Source: Lysobacterales bacterium
GTDB lineage: Bacteria > Pseudomonadota > Gammaproteobacteria > Xanthomonadales > Xanthomonadaceae
Direction: 5' to 3'
Length of the DNA stretch: 64,000 nt
Assembly: GCA_014946745.1 (NCBI GenBank)
Contig: JADCRD010000002.1
Coordinates: 558,001 to 622,000 of the forward strand
The position numbers were made by a program, and so were the translations under genes. The notes beneath the pieces were generated by a model. It was given only the letters and a program-made list of their open reading frames with translations, ran no database searches and was not told the DNA's origin. This document shows, in pieces, positions 44,145-52,649 of the stretch (positions are counted from its first letter, which is position 1; each line of letters begins with the position of its first letter).

Positions 44145-46133
44145 TCATCGCGTTCGGTACGCCTGAAGGTGATGGGTCGGCGCCGTCGGAAAGGCCAGCC
44201 TCAGTCGCTCTGCCGAAACTAATGGGGCGAGGTACTGCTGCCGCAGCGCGTTCGCATCCCGCTGGACCAAGTCGGCGAGACACGCCCGCGTGACGTACTG
44301 GTCTTTGCACAGCGCCAGCAGGATCGACTCCATCTCATCTCGCGGCAGCTTGCCCATCGTTCGCGCCCGGTCGGCTGCCTGAATCAGCGCCTGCCGGTGG
44401 CTCGTGCTTAGTGCCTCAAGATCGTCGACCACGGGTGCGTCGAGCTGGGGGGCAAGCAGGCGGCCTGCGCTATCTCTTTGATTTTCCAAAGATGGCTGGC
44501 TGCCGCTCGATGCGGCTGGCGCAATCAAATGTTCGGAGTGCGCCGCCAAATGTTCGGAGCTCCGGGGCAAATGTTCGGAGCGCGCGGTCAAATGTTCGGA
44601 GCCGGCTCCGAACACTTCCTCCGGCCGCGGCAGGTCTGCACCGGGCAGGCAGTACACCGCGCCGCGCCCATGGTTGTGGGCCTCAAGCATCTCGTCGCGT
44701 ACCAGGCCACGCAGCAGCCTCGTGGCCTCGGTGGCATGCAGTCCAGTCAACTCGATCACCCTGGCATGGGTGACGGTCTGCTCGGAGGCTGCCGCAGCCA
44801 GTACCAGCCGGCCCTCACGAGACGCCGCATCGAGTCGAGCACCGAAGCGATTGCGCAGCCCCTCGAGCACGGCCTCGGGCATCAGGTCGACCATGCGCAG
44901 TTCCATCAAGGTTTGCTCGTAGGGCTCGCGCCGCTCGTATAGCGCCGGTGGGCGCCAGTGTTGGCCTGCCCAGCCGCCGTAGATCTTGGGGATACCGGAG
45001 CCCGCCTGCTCGCCTACACCCACAAGCCGGAACATCTTGTGCAAGGTGCGGTTTCGGCAATCGTGCTCACCGCCGCGGATGGCGATCTCGGGCGGCACCC
45101 GCATCAGGCCGGGATTGCGGAAGCCAAACATGTCCGGGCGCTTCACCACCAGCACCGAAGCGCGGTCGCTATAGTCGGCGTGGACCAGAACATTCGCCAG
45201 CGCCTCGCGCAGCGCAACGTGCACCGGGGTCTCGTCCTTACGCTCACCCTTCTCCAGCGCGAAAGGCACCTTCAGATCAGCAGTTAGCTTCAGATACACC
45301 TTGCGGTAGAAGTCATACAGGTTGCCTGACCATTTGCCATCCAGGGTCAGCCTATCGATCCAGCGGCGCTCGGCGCGAGCTTCGGGCCGCTCCTGATAGT
45401 CCAGCATGTAGTTCGGCAGGGCCTCTTGGATGGTCCGCATCCAGCCGAACATCAGCAGCCCGGCAAGCGTCAGACCGCTCTCGCCCGTTTGCCGATCCTT
45501 GCGCCAGCCACCCAGCTGCTTGAGGAACTCGATGTCGTCGAGCGCGTTCCAGGGGTGCGCAGGCTCGCGGTTGGCGAAGAGCTGGCGGTAGGCCCGAAAC
45601 GTCTCCATGCACAAGTCGTCGAAGTCATAGCCGTGCAGGATGCGGTCATCCCGGCTGTCCTCGACCTGCTCGGCCAGCATCCGCTTGACCTCAACATCCG
45701 GCACGTGGCGATCGCCGTCGTTGGAGCGCCGGTAGGTATGGCCGTCCAAGGGGTTGGTGGTCAGAAACACCGGGCGCTGGGAGCGTGAAGCGCGGGGTAT
45801 CTCCACCGCCAGGAGGGACTTGCCCTCGATCACGAACTCCGTGACAGAGTGGTCGCTCAACAGATTCGCGCTCACCTTCTGCCGGTTGTTGAGCCCATCG
45901 AACAGCTCCTTGCGAACCTTGGCCACATCCTGGATGCCTTCGAGAACGAAGGTGCCGTGCTTCTCGCGCAGCCCCAGCAGCACCACACCACCTTCGGTAT
46001 TAGCGAACGCGCTGTAGGTCGGCCAGAAGTCCTTGGGCAGCGCACCCTGGCCGTGCTCCCCAAGCGCCAACTTGCACTCGACATCGAGGCTTTCGCGGAG
46101 CAGCTGGATATCGGCGAGGGAGTTCAGGTTCAT
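44145..46133 (-). CDS. Schlafen/AlbA-type ATP-binding protein
   Basis: The 662-aa product starts with an AlbA_2/Schlafen domain (LRESLDVECKLALG, FWPTYSAFANTEGGVVLLGL, IPRASRSQRPVF, TYRRSNDGD), then a GHKL-like ATPase segment (PVHVALREALANVLVHADYS, GFRNPGLM, GVGEQAGSGIPKI) and a winged-helix region. This is the divergent AAA_4/HATPase_c_4 architecture often found with type I restriction genes, with an unknown role. Residues about 510-540 hold four 7-residue SEHL repeats. It lies between the hsdR 5' remnant and the fic remnant, all on the minus strand. ATG 46133 is preferred over one five codons upstream. Confidence 0.85.
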   Translation of the reverse strand: MNLNSLADIQLLRESLDVECKLALGEHGQGALPKDFWPTYSAFANTEGGVVLLGLREKHGTFVLEGIQDVAKVRKELFDGLNNRQKVSANLLSDHSVTEFVIEGKSLLAVEIPRASRSQRPVFLTTNPLDGHTYRRSNDGDRHVPDVEVKRMLAEQVEDSRDDRILHGYDFDDLCMETFRAYRQLFANREPAHPWNALDDIEFLKQLGGWRKDRQTGESGLTLAGLLMFGWMRTIQEALPNYMLDYQERPEARAERRWIDRLTLDGKWSGNLYDFYRKVYLKLTADLKVPFALEKGERKDETPVHVALREALANVLVHADYSDRASVLVVKRPDMFGFRNPGLMRVPPEIAIRGGEHDCRNRTLHKMFRLVGVGEQAGSGIPKIYGGWAGQHWRPPALYERREPYEQTLMELRMVDLMPEAVLEGLRNRFGARLDAASREGRLVLAAAASEQTVTHARVIELTGLHATEATRLLRGLVRDEMLEAHNHGRGAVYCLPGADLPRPEEVFGAGSEHLTARSEHLPRSSEHLAAHSEHLIAPAASSGSQPSLENQRDSAGRLLAPQLDAPVVDDLEALSTSHRQALIQAADRARTMGKLPRDEMESILLALCKDQYVTRACLADLVQRDANALRQQYLAPLVSAERLRLAFPTAPTHHLQAYRTR
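44527..44607 (-). repeat. Four 21-bp tandem units encoding SEHL heptads
   Basis: AAATGTTCGGAG recurs at 44527, 44548, 44569 and 44590, exactly 21 bp apart, with variable 9-bp spacers. On the coding strand each unit gives Ser-Glu-His-Leu plus three variable residues. The conserved DNA core with variable linkers suggests expansion by slippage within a flexible linker. Confidence 0.9.
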
Positions 46134-46242
46134 GTGAGGTGCCGGCATTCGAGTGAAGGCCCGGGGGCTTCCATGCTGCGGAAATGGCTGATGCGCGCCA
46201 AAGATCCGAACGCGAGAACGCTTGAGTCCAGATGATTCAGCG

Positions 46243-46428
46243 TCATGTCCAGACCGTCTTTATGCCCAAACGCAGATCTCGGTCAGGCGCATACCGCCCA
46301 ACTTGCTCCGTAGCGTGTCGCGTAGTTATGCAACAGGCGCGGGCACGCAATAGACCCAGCAGCTCAGCACCCGCGGCCCACTCGAACAGCAGCCCGAGCT
46401 CGGGGTAGACGAACGCAGAGTTGCTCAC
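46243..46428 (-). pseudogene. Truncated 5' copy of hsdR
   Basis: The 61-codon frame starts with GTG overlapping the hsdM stop (GTGA). It reads MSNSAFVYPELGLLFEWAAG, then RACCITTRHATEQ and DRDLR. This aligns with the first 60 residues of the full HsdR (MSNFQFLAAEFKPLFEPARG, RACCMRVRHALEQ, DRDLR). It therefore marks where an hsdR once followed hsdM directly before the intervening genes arrived. Confidence 0.8.
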
Positions 46429-48356
46429 GGCCTTGAGCTCGAGTCTTCAGCACCCAGCTCGCGAAGATGTTGAATGATGCGGTCATGTTCGGATCTGAGC
46501 TGTTGGACAGTCTCTTCGGCCGATTTGATAGCTTCTCTCTGCTTCAGAAGCGACTCAATAGAGCGCGCTTCCTGCGAGTCCGGCTGGAGCAGCGGCACCT
46601 CAAGCGAGGCGAGACGGTCTATGCTCAGGGACTTGTTGGTGGCGCCTCGCAATAGCGGAACAAGTAATTCGTCCTTGTGAACTAGCAGATAGTAGTAGAT
46701 TAAAGAAACTGGCACTTCGGACGTTCTTGGGAGCAGAACCGCTGTGATCGAGGCAGCGTCGAACGCCCCCTCTGCCAGATGAATCGTCTTGATCGACGCA
46801 TGTCCGTGCCCCGTCGCCGAAACGGTGGGAATGCATATCGCAGGGCCCGAAAAAGGAGCGATCGCAGTGCGCTTCGGTGACACCGAAGTAGTCAATAATG
46901 GGTACTCGCCGTCCTCTTCAGCAGCTGACGCCGCCGCTTCTCCTTTGACTATGTGGAAGAGAGCGTCGAGCCTGGCCCGCTCAACGCCATCTGGATAGCG
47001 GTGACCACTGAGATAAATAGCGGGACAGAGATCGTAATCTCTTGCCCTGATTTCCTCCGCAGAAACCACCTTATGCTTTCTTGGATTAGAGGAGAAGCGC
47101 CGCAGGTCTGGCGCCTGCCAGAGGCGAAGCAGCTCAGGAAGATCCGACCCTTCAACCGGTGATTTCTGTGCATCTTCGGAAAAACCATCGTTATCGACAC
47201 GATAAAACCATACGAAGTCTGTCTCCCCGCCCTTCGAGAAGATCAGAATCGAGGTATCGACACTCGCATATGGCTTGAAGACCCAATGCGGCAGCTTGAT
47301 TACTGCTTCAAGCTTGAGCGAATCCACGAGCATTTTTCGGACAGTCCGTAAAGCGGCCCCGTCAGACTCGAGAACCCCCGCGGGGACAACTACTGCCGCG
47401 CGACCGCCAGGTTTCAGCAGGCGCAGGAACAGGGCGATGAACAGCAGTTCGGTCTTCTTGGTTCTGACGATCTGCTGCAGGTCCTTGGCGCAGCTCTCGT
47501 AGTCCAGGCTGCCGGCAAAGGGCGGGTTGGCCAGGATCAGGCTGAACTGGCCTTCCGCCCCGGCATAGCCTTCGCTCAACGAGTCGCGCTTTTCAATGGC
47601 CGGGTTGTCCACGCCGTGCAGCAGCATGTTCATGCTGCCGACTCGCAGCATGGTGCTGTCGAAGTCGAAGCCGTGGAAGGTGTCGTGGTTGAAGCGGCGC
47701 GCGGCTTCCGGCGTGGCGTAGATCTGCTCGCGGTGGTGCTGGTCCAGATACTCGGCCGCAGCCACCAGAAAGCCGGCGGTGCCGCAGGCCGGATCGCAGA
47801 TGGTGTCGGAGGGCTTCGGCGCCATCATCTCGACCATCAGCTTGATGATGTGCCGCGGCGTGCGGAACTGGCCGTTCTGACCGGCGCTGGCGATCTTGCC
47901 CAGCATGTACTCGTACAGATCGCCCTTGGTGTCGCGGTCCTCCATCGGGATGGCGTCGAGCATGTCCACCACCTTGGCCAGCAGAGCCGGCGTGGGAATG
48001 GTGAAGCGCGCGTCCTTCATGTGGCTGGCGTAGGTGCTGTCCACGTTCACGCCGCCGAGGGTCTTGATGAAGGGGAAGACCTCTTCCGAGACCAGTTTGT
48101 AGAGCGTGGCCGGGTCGCCCAGCTGGCGGAACACCGACCAGCGCAGCTTCTGCTGGTGCGGACCGAACACGGCGTTCTCGATGGGCCGGCCGAGGCGGTT
48201 GGCCTTCTTCTCGCGCGCGGTGTGCAGCTCGTCCAGGCGCTTGATGAAGAGCAGGTAAGTCATCTGCTCGATGACCTCCATCGGGTTGGAGATGCCGCCG
48301 CTCCAGAACGCGTCCCAGATGCGGTCGACCTGGGATTTGATTTCGCCGGTGATCAT
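46425..48356 (-). CDS. hsdM: Type I methyltransferase HsdM fused to a half specificity domain
   Basis: Residues 1-470 are a canonical HsdM: N-terminal helical domain, SAM site DPACGTAGFLVAA near 186, catalytic ILANPPFAG near 274. Instead of stopping near 490, the 643-aa protein continues with a single HsdS-like target-recognition domain (PLLTTSVSPKRTAIAPFSG, KTIHLAEGAFDAASITAVLLPR, LSIDRLASLEVPLLQPDSQEA) and a terminal coiled-coil spacer (QREAIKSAEETVQQLRSEHDRI). No separate hsdS gene occurs in the window. Two fused chains could supply the two TRDs of a normal HsdS, predicting a symmetric target. Base composition falls in the C-terminal half. Confidence 0.9.
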   Translation of the reverse strand: MITGEIKSQVDRIWDAFWSGGISNPMEVIEQMTYLLFIKRLDELHTAREKKANRLGRPIENAVFGPHQQKLRWSVFRQLGDPATLYKLVSEEVFPFIKTLGGVNVDSTYASHMKDARFTIPTPALLAKVVDMLDAIPMEDRDTKGDLYEYMLGKIASAGQNGQFRTPRHIIKLMVEMMAPKPSDTICDPACGTAGFLVAAAEYLDQHHREQIYATPEAARRFNHDTFHGFDFDSTMLRVGSMNMLLHGVDNPAIEKRDSLSEGYAGAEGQFSLILANPPFAGSLDYESCAKDLQQIVRTKKTELLFIALFLRLLKPGGRAAVVVPAGVLESDGAALRTVRKMLVDSLKLEAVIKLPHWVFKPYASVDTSILIFSKGGETDFVWFYRVDNDGFSEDAQKSPVEGSDLPELLRLWQAPDLRRFSSNPRKHKVVSAEEIRARDYDLCPAIYLSGHRYPDGVERARLDALFHIVKGEAAASAAEEDGEYPLLTTSVSPKRTAIAPFSGPAICIPTVSATGHGHASIKTIHLAEGAFDAASITAVLLPRTSEVPVSLIYYYLLVHKDELLVPLLRGATNKSLSIDRLASLEVPLLQPDSQEARSIESLLKQREAIKSAEETVQQLRSEHDRIIQHLRELGAEDSSSRP

Positions 48357-48801
48357 GTAGATGTGTCGCCTGGTTGTTTCGAGATGCGAAGCAGAGGCTG
48401 CCGCGCGAAAGAGAGCTCAATAACGTGTGGCCGACACCGATGCGCCGAGCCCTGTTTCAAGGGTGCAGCGCCGGCCTGATGGGTCTGCCGGGCACGCGAG
48501 CCTTGCGGGGCAGCCGATGGTCTACGAAACCGCAGTCGATGCGCCACAGTGCCGATGAAAAATGGTCACGTGCGCGAGGTGAGCGCCCTGCACTGCCGTA
48601 TGCGCTGTGGGCTCTTGTCCGCTTCGTCTCGACGCAAGTTCTCCGCCCACTCCTGTCCATGGAAGAGGACACGCGCGCTGTATCTCCGACTTCGCCAGGG
48701 GCCCGCAGCCGCAAGCTTGCGGGCCCTTGCACGGCCGCGAGTCTGCCGTGAGACGACGGAACTTGGGAACACCAAGAAGATGTGGTGCCCAGTGCGTCGC
48801 G
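48357..48801. other. Intergenic region between hsdM and mcrC
   Basis: About 445 bp without a credible gene. It contains the hairpin described separately and the upstream region of hsdM. I see no clear promoter consensus. Confidence 0.55.
48698..48727 (-). terminator. GC-rich hairpin downstream of mcrC
   Basis: GGGCCCGCA and TGCGGGCCC (48699-48707 and 48718-48726) form a 9-bp stem about 75 bp beyond the mcrC stop. There is no T-run, so it is a likely transcript end or stabiliser rather than a strong intrinsic terminator. Confidence 0.5.
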
Positions 48802-50103
48802 CTAGCCGAGCTGAACAGCCGCACGCGCAGGCGGTGCTGGGTGCCAGAGCGTTTCGCCGAGGCTGCCCAACAGAGGCAAGAGGTCATCGCCGACATCGGC
48901 AAACAGCACGCGCAGGCGCACCCGACGGCCGTCCACCACGGGGAGCCTAAGCTCAAGCGGCGACTGCGGTTGCGAGGCGGCAACGGTCGGGTAGATCAAG
49001 GCGAGCTCGCTGCAGCGGTAGGCACTGGCGTAGGCGAACAGCTGGTAGGCGTCGGCACGCGCGGGTAGATCGAAGGCGCCCTTCCCGGTCGCGAGTCGCT
49101 TCCACTTGGTATCGCCGATCGCGACAACCGCGCCGCCGCGGCGCAGGACCAGATCCGGGCGAAGCGCGTAGGCGGGGTGTAGCAGATCGCCACGCCGCAC
49201 TTCGGCGAGATGCCGGCCGCCGTCCTGGGTACCCAGCTGCAGGCCCGAGGGCGCCAGGGTCTGCCGCAGCTGCACGCCGACAGCCTGTTCGAACAGGCGA
49301 TTCATGTCGAACAGCAACGCGGGCGCCGCGCTGTCGCCGCCGCGCAGGCTGGGCGACAGCAGGCGCAGGATCCAGCCGGCCCACTGTAACGCCGGCTCGT
49401 AGCGCCGGGTGCTGCGGTCGCGCGGCGGATCGCGCCAGCTCTGCAGGCTGAGGCCGCTGTCATCGACGGCGTCGAACACCTGCATCAGCTCGACCCAGCG
49501 ACGCGATAGCACCTGCGCGCGCAGCAGAGGGCGCAGGCTGCGTAGGGCTTTCTTCAGGAAGCGGTTGCAGGCGTGGTCCTGGCTGAGTTCATCGAAGCGG
49601 CAGGCAAGCTGATCCCCGCGGTTGGCCAGCCGACCGACCTGTCGCCGCACGTCCAGCTGACCGCGCAGCACGCGCAGGTCCTGCTCATCACCCACGTAGC
49701 GCTGCATCAGGCCGCCGCGGGCCAGTCGCGCCAGTTCGTCGAAGTAGGCGCTGATGAACAGATCGAGCAGGGGCATGCTGCGAAGCGACTGGCTGGCGGC
49801 GTCGGCGAGTGGCGTGGGCAGGGCCCCGCTGATGCGCAACAGCCGCAGCAGGATGCCTCGGCAGGTCTCAGTGCTTGTGGGCTCCGAGCCCACCTTGGGC
49901 AGGATTTCCAGCATGCGCTCGCCCAGGCAGATGAGGCCGGCGAACTGGGCAAACGTCACCTGGCTGCGCTCGAATCGGCACAGGCCGGGGTAGTCCGCAG
50001 CCACCTGCTCCAGACGCAGCACTTCGGCCTCGGACAGCCGCTGCGCGCCGGGCTGCAACCCGATGCGCAGGCTGCCGTGCTCCAACACCTGAAAAACCTC
50101 CAT
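48802..50103 (-). CDS. mcrC: McrC-type restriction nuclease subunit
   Basis: The 433-aa protein has the McrC N-terminal region (FAGLICLGERMLEILPKV), a helical middle (FDELSQDHACNRFLKKALRSL) and a PD-(D/E)xK nuclease: RPDLVLRRGGAVVAIGDTKWKR, where Asp and the Asp-x-Lys supply the active site. McrC is activated by McrB and cuts DNA with modified cytosines. It follows mcrB by 45 bp and ends the unit PLD nuclease - mcrB - mcrC. Confidence 0.92.
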   Translation of the reverse strand: MEVFQVLEHGSLRIGLQPGAQRLSEAEVLRLEQVAADYPGLCRFERSQVTFAQFAGLICLGERMLEILPKVGSEPTSTETCRGILLRLLRISGALPTPLADAASQSLRSMPLLDLFISAYFDELARLARGGLMQRYVGDEQDLRVLRGQLDVRRQVGRLANRGDQLACRFDELSQDHACNRFLKKALRSLRPLLRAQVLSRRWVELMQVFDAVDDSGLSLQSWRDPPRDRSTRRYEPALQWAGWILRLLSPSLRGGDSAAPALLFDMNRLFEQAVGVQLRQTLAPSGLQLGTQDGGRHLAEVRRGDLLHPAYALRPDLVLRRGGAVVAIGDTKWKRLATGKGAFDLPARADAYQLFAYASAYRCSELALIYPTVAASQPQSPLELRLPVVDGRRVRLRVLFADVGDDLLPLLGSLGETLWHPAPPARAAVQLG

Positions 50104-50148
50104 GGCGCTCAGTGCCTGGCCGGTTCGTGGCGCACCGGGGATCGAGCC

Positions 50149-52593
50149 TCAATCATCGAGTGCGTCCGGCTCAACTTCGGCTTGGTCGGACTCGGCATCC
50201 ACAGACACGGCGCTGCCGCTCTCGTAGATGCCGCGGAACATGGCGCTGGTCCAGCCGGCCTTAGGCGTGACGGCGTAGCGCGTGCGCGTCTGCAGGCGGC
50301 CGAGCGCCGCGCGCGCGGGGAAGAGCGCATCCGGGCTTTGTTCTTCAGGCTTGAGGAAGCCCTCGCCCACGGTCGTGGCGAGGACCATCGCCACCCGGCT
50401 GGCGTCATCGAAGAAGTACTCCTGCAGCAGCGGCAGGATCTTCTGCTCGAAACAGCTCCGCAGGTCATCCAGCGATTTCAGATGGATGAAATAGGCGTGG
50501 CCGATGCGGTGATCGCGATCCAGCAGGTACTCCAGCCGGTCGTTGATGCGCTTGAGCAGTGCGCCAAGGTGGACGCCTTCGAGGGTCTCGTTGATCACGG
50601 CGTAATCCGGCGCGCGCTCGATGAACTCGAAGCGCCGACGCAGCGCGATATCCAGCAAGGCGATCGAGCGATCCGCCGTGTTCATGGTGCCGTAGAGGTC
50701 AAGGTTCACGGGCACACCGAAACCGCGCAGATCGCCCCCGTCGACCGCGCCCGGCAGCTGCACCTCCATGCCTTCGGTGAGGCGACCGGACGCGTCGTAG
50801 TGCGCCCGCTTGTCGATCTCGATCAGGGTGATCAGCTCGCCGAACACCTTGGCGATATTGGCGCGGTTGATCTCGTCGATGAACAGGGCATAGCGCTTGC
50901 CCGGGTTGGCCCGCGCCTCGTCGCAGATCTGCTTGAGCACGCCATCGACCATGGCGAAGCGCGACTCACCGCTGTCCGGGTCCACCACGGGGCGGATGCC
51001 GCGGATGAAATCCTCATAGCCAAAGGAGGGGTGGAAGGTCACCACCCGGTAGCGCTTGGCGGGCTCGGCGTCCGCCGTGGGCCCCTGCTTCAGCTGCTTC
51101 ACCAATTCAGCGGACTCAGGGTCGAGCTGCTGCCAGCCCTCCAGCAAGGACCAGCGGCCGTCTTCCGACTTGTTGAACAGGAAGGGCTCGCGACGGCTCG
51201 CGCTTTGCACATGCTCACACTCGCGAGGCGTGTGCTCCTGCAGGAAGCCCCAGATGGTCTGCAACATGTGCTTCGGCGAGCGTCCGTTGAGCTGTGCCTT
51301 CAGCGCTACCAGCGCGTGGTCGCGAATGTCCGGGGCCCGCGCCGTGCCACCCAAGGCATCCAGCGCGGCCGCGATGACAGGTCGCCAGCCCACGGCGGCG
51401 AGCAGCGTCTGCTTCCAGCTGGTTTTGTCGATCTCACCCTTGGGGTCGGTGTACTTGGCGAACAGCCCCTGCAGATGGAAGGTCTTACCCGTGCCCGGCG
51501 GCCCGTAGAAGATCTGGTTCACAGGTCCGGCCTGCTTTGGCTGCGTGCGTTCCTGGCTATCCATCACAGGGTTCTCGGAGCGGAGATAGGCATAGCCGAA
51601 CACGGCCTGGTTCAGCAGCGCAGTCTCCTGCGTGTCGAGCGCGGGCTGGAAGTTCGCGGTGCTCAGATCTTGAGGCAGACGCTCCACTGCCGTGACCTTG
51701 AAGCGGGTGCGCAGCGGCTGCTGCTTGCCATTGATCTCGACGATGGCGCCCAGGCGGTCCGCATCGGTGATCTCGGGCCACGGGCTGGCCAAGCCCTCGC
51801 TGTCGTTTGCGACGCGATAGTCCTCCACGCTCATCCGGTACCGGATGCGATTGCTACCGACGTTGAGGTAGACGTGGAAGGGCCGAGACAGAAGATCGCG
51901 TGCCTCCGGCTTGAGTTTGAAGCTCCAGTCGCTTGACCAGGCGCCGTTGCGCGCAATCTTGGCCTGCAGCTCGGCGGCAAGGCCCTCGTCCAGTCCTTTC
52001 CAGGTGCCGAGCAGGCACAGGCTGGGGTCAGGCTGCCCGGCCTGTCGCGATTGGCGAATGGCTAAGGTACGCGTCAGCCTCTCCTCGAATTCCGACTCGC
52101 TCACGACAAAGCGATCGGTGAAACCCGCGGCGTCGATGATCCCATGCACCTGAGGCAGCTCATCGGCAAGAAAGCGTGCAAAGGCTGCCTCGATATCTTC
52201 GGGCGGGTAGTCGTAGCGGTAGACCTGCTTGCTGCCCACCTGCTGCATCTGGAAGCTGTCGCGCAGCTGCTGGTGCAGCGCCAGCAGACCCGGATCCTCG
52301 AGGTTTCCAAACACCAGCTCGAAGTAGCAGCGCTTGGGCCGCTGCTGCCCATCGAACTGGATCACGAAGCCGATCGTCTTGGTCTTGTTGTCCCGATCTC
52401 CCGGTCGATACGGCGCGAAGAACAGGTACTGCTCCGACCCGGTGAACCAGTAGCCGCTCCGAAGCCGCGGCTTCGCGTCGGAATCGTTCTTGCGGAGGTT
52501 GAAGGTGAACCCGGGGTGCTGCTCACGCCAGGCGAGCGCGAGGGTCAGCAGGCGCTCATGCCAAAGTGGAACTCCGGCGTCACGATTGTTCAT
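50149..52593 (-). CDS. mcrB: McrB-type AAA+ GTPase with modified-base sensor domains
   Basis: The 814-aa protein has the AAA+ core in its second half: IFYGPPGTGKT near 360-370, Walker B in KRYALFIDEINRANIAKVFGEL and the McrB guanine-specificity element MNTADRSIALLD near 637. The C-terminus carries the RRRFEF arginine-finger region. The N-terminal part holds two modules: about 1-190 with YWFTGSEQYLFFAPYRPGD, and about 195-330 with PFHVYLNVGSNRIRYRMSVEDYRV, which looks like an EVE/PUA-type modified-base reader (inference). McrB hexamers translocate DNA and activate McrC. Confidence 0.92.
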   Translation of the reverse strand: MNNRDAGVPLWHERLLTLALAWREQHPGFTFNLRKNDSDAKPRLRSGYWFTGSEQYLFFAPYRPGDRDNKTKTIGFVIQFDGQQRPKRCYFELVFGNLEDPGLLALHQQLRDSFQMQQVGSKQVYRYDYPPEDIEAAFARFLADELPQVHGIIDAAGFTDRFVVSESEFEERLTRTLAIRQSRQAGQPDPSLCLLGTWKGLDEGLAAELQAKIARNGAWSSDWSFKLKPEARDLLSRPFHVYLNVGSNRIRYRMSVEDYRVANDSEGLASPWPEITDADRLGAIVEINGKQQPLRTRFKVTAVERLPQDLSTANFQPALDTQETALLNQAVFGYAYLRSENPVMDSQERTQPKQAGPVNQIFYGPPGTGKTFHLQGLFAKYTDPKGEIDKTSWKQTLLAAVGWRPVIAAALDALGGTARAPDIRDHALVALKAQLNGRSPKHMLQTIWGFLQEHTPRECEHVQSASRREPFLFNKSEDGRWSLLEGWQQLDPESAELVKQLKQGPTADAEPAKRYRVVTFHPSFGYEDFIRGIRPVVDPDSGESRFAMVDGVLKQICDEARANPGKRYALFIDEINRANIAKVFGELITLIEIDKRAHYDASGRLTEGMEVQLPGAVDGGDLRGFGVPVNLDLYGTMNTADRSIALLDIALRRRFEFIERAPDYAVINETLEGVHLGALLKRINDRLEYLLDRDHRIGHAYFIHLKSLDDLRSCFEQKILPLLQEYFFDDASRVAMVLATTVGEGFLKPEEQSPDALFPARAALGRLQTRTRYAVTPKAGWTSAMFRGIYESGSAVSVDAESDQAEVEPDALDD

Positions 52594-52649
52594 CAGAATT
52601 CACGTTCCAAAATGATCTCGCTTGTCGAGGTCTTCGGGGCAAGGCCCTG

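Noticed and set aside
44527-44607. Regular short repeats suggesting a CRISPR array
   Set aside because: Units are 21 bp, in frame within a coding gene, and spacers are only 9 bp, so this is a protein repeat.
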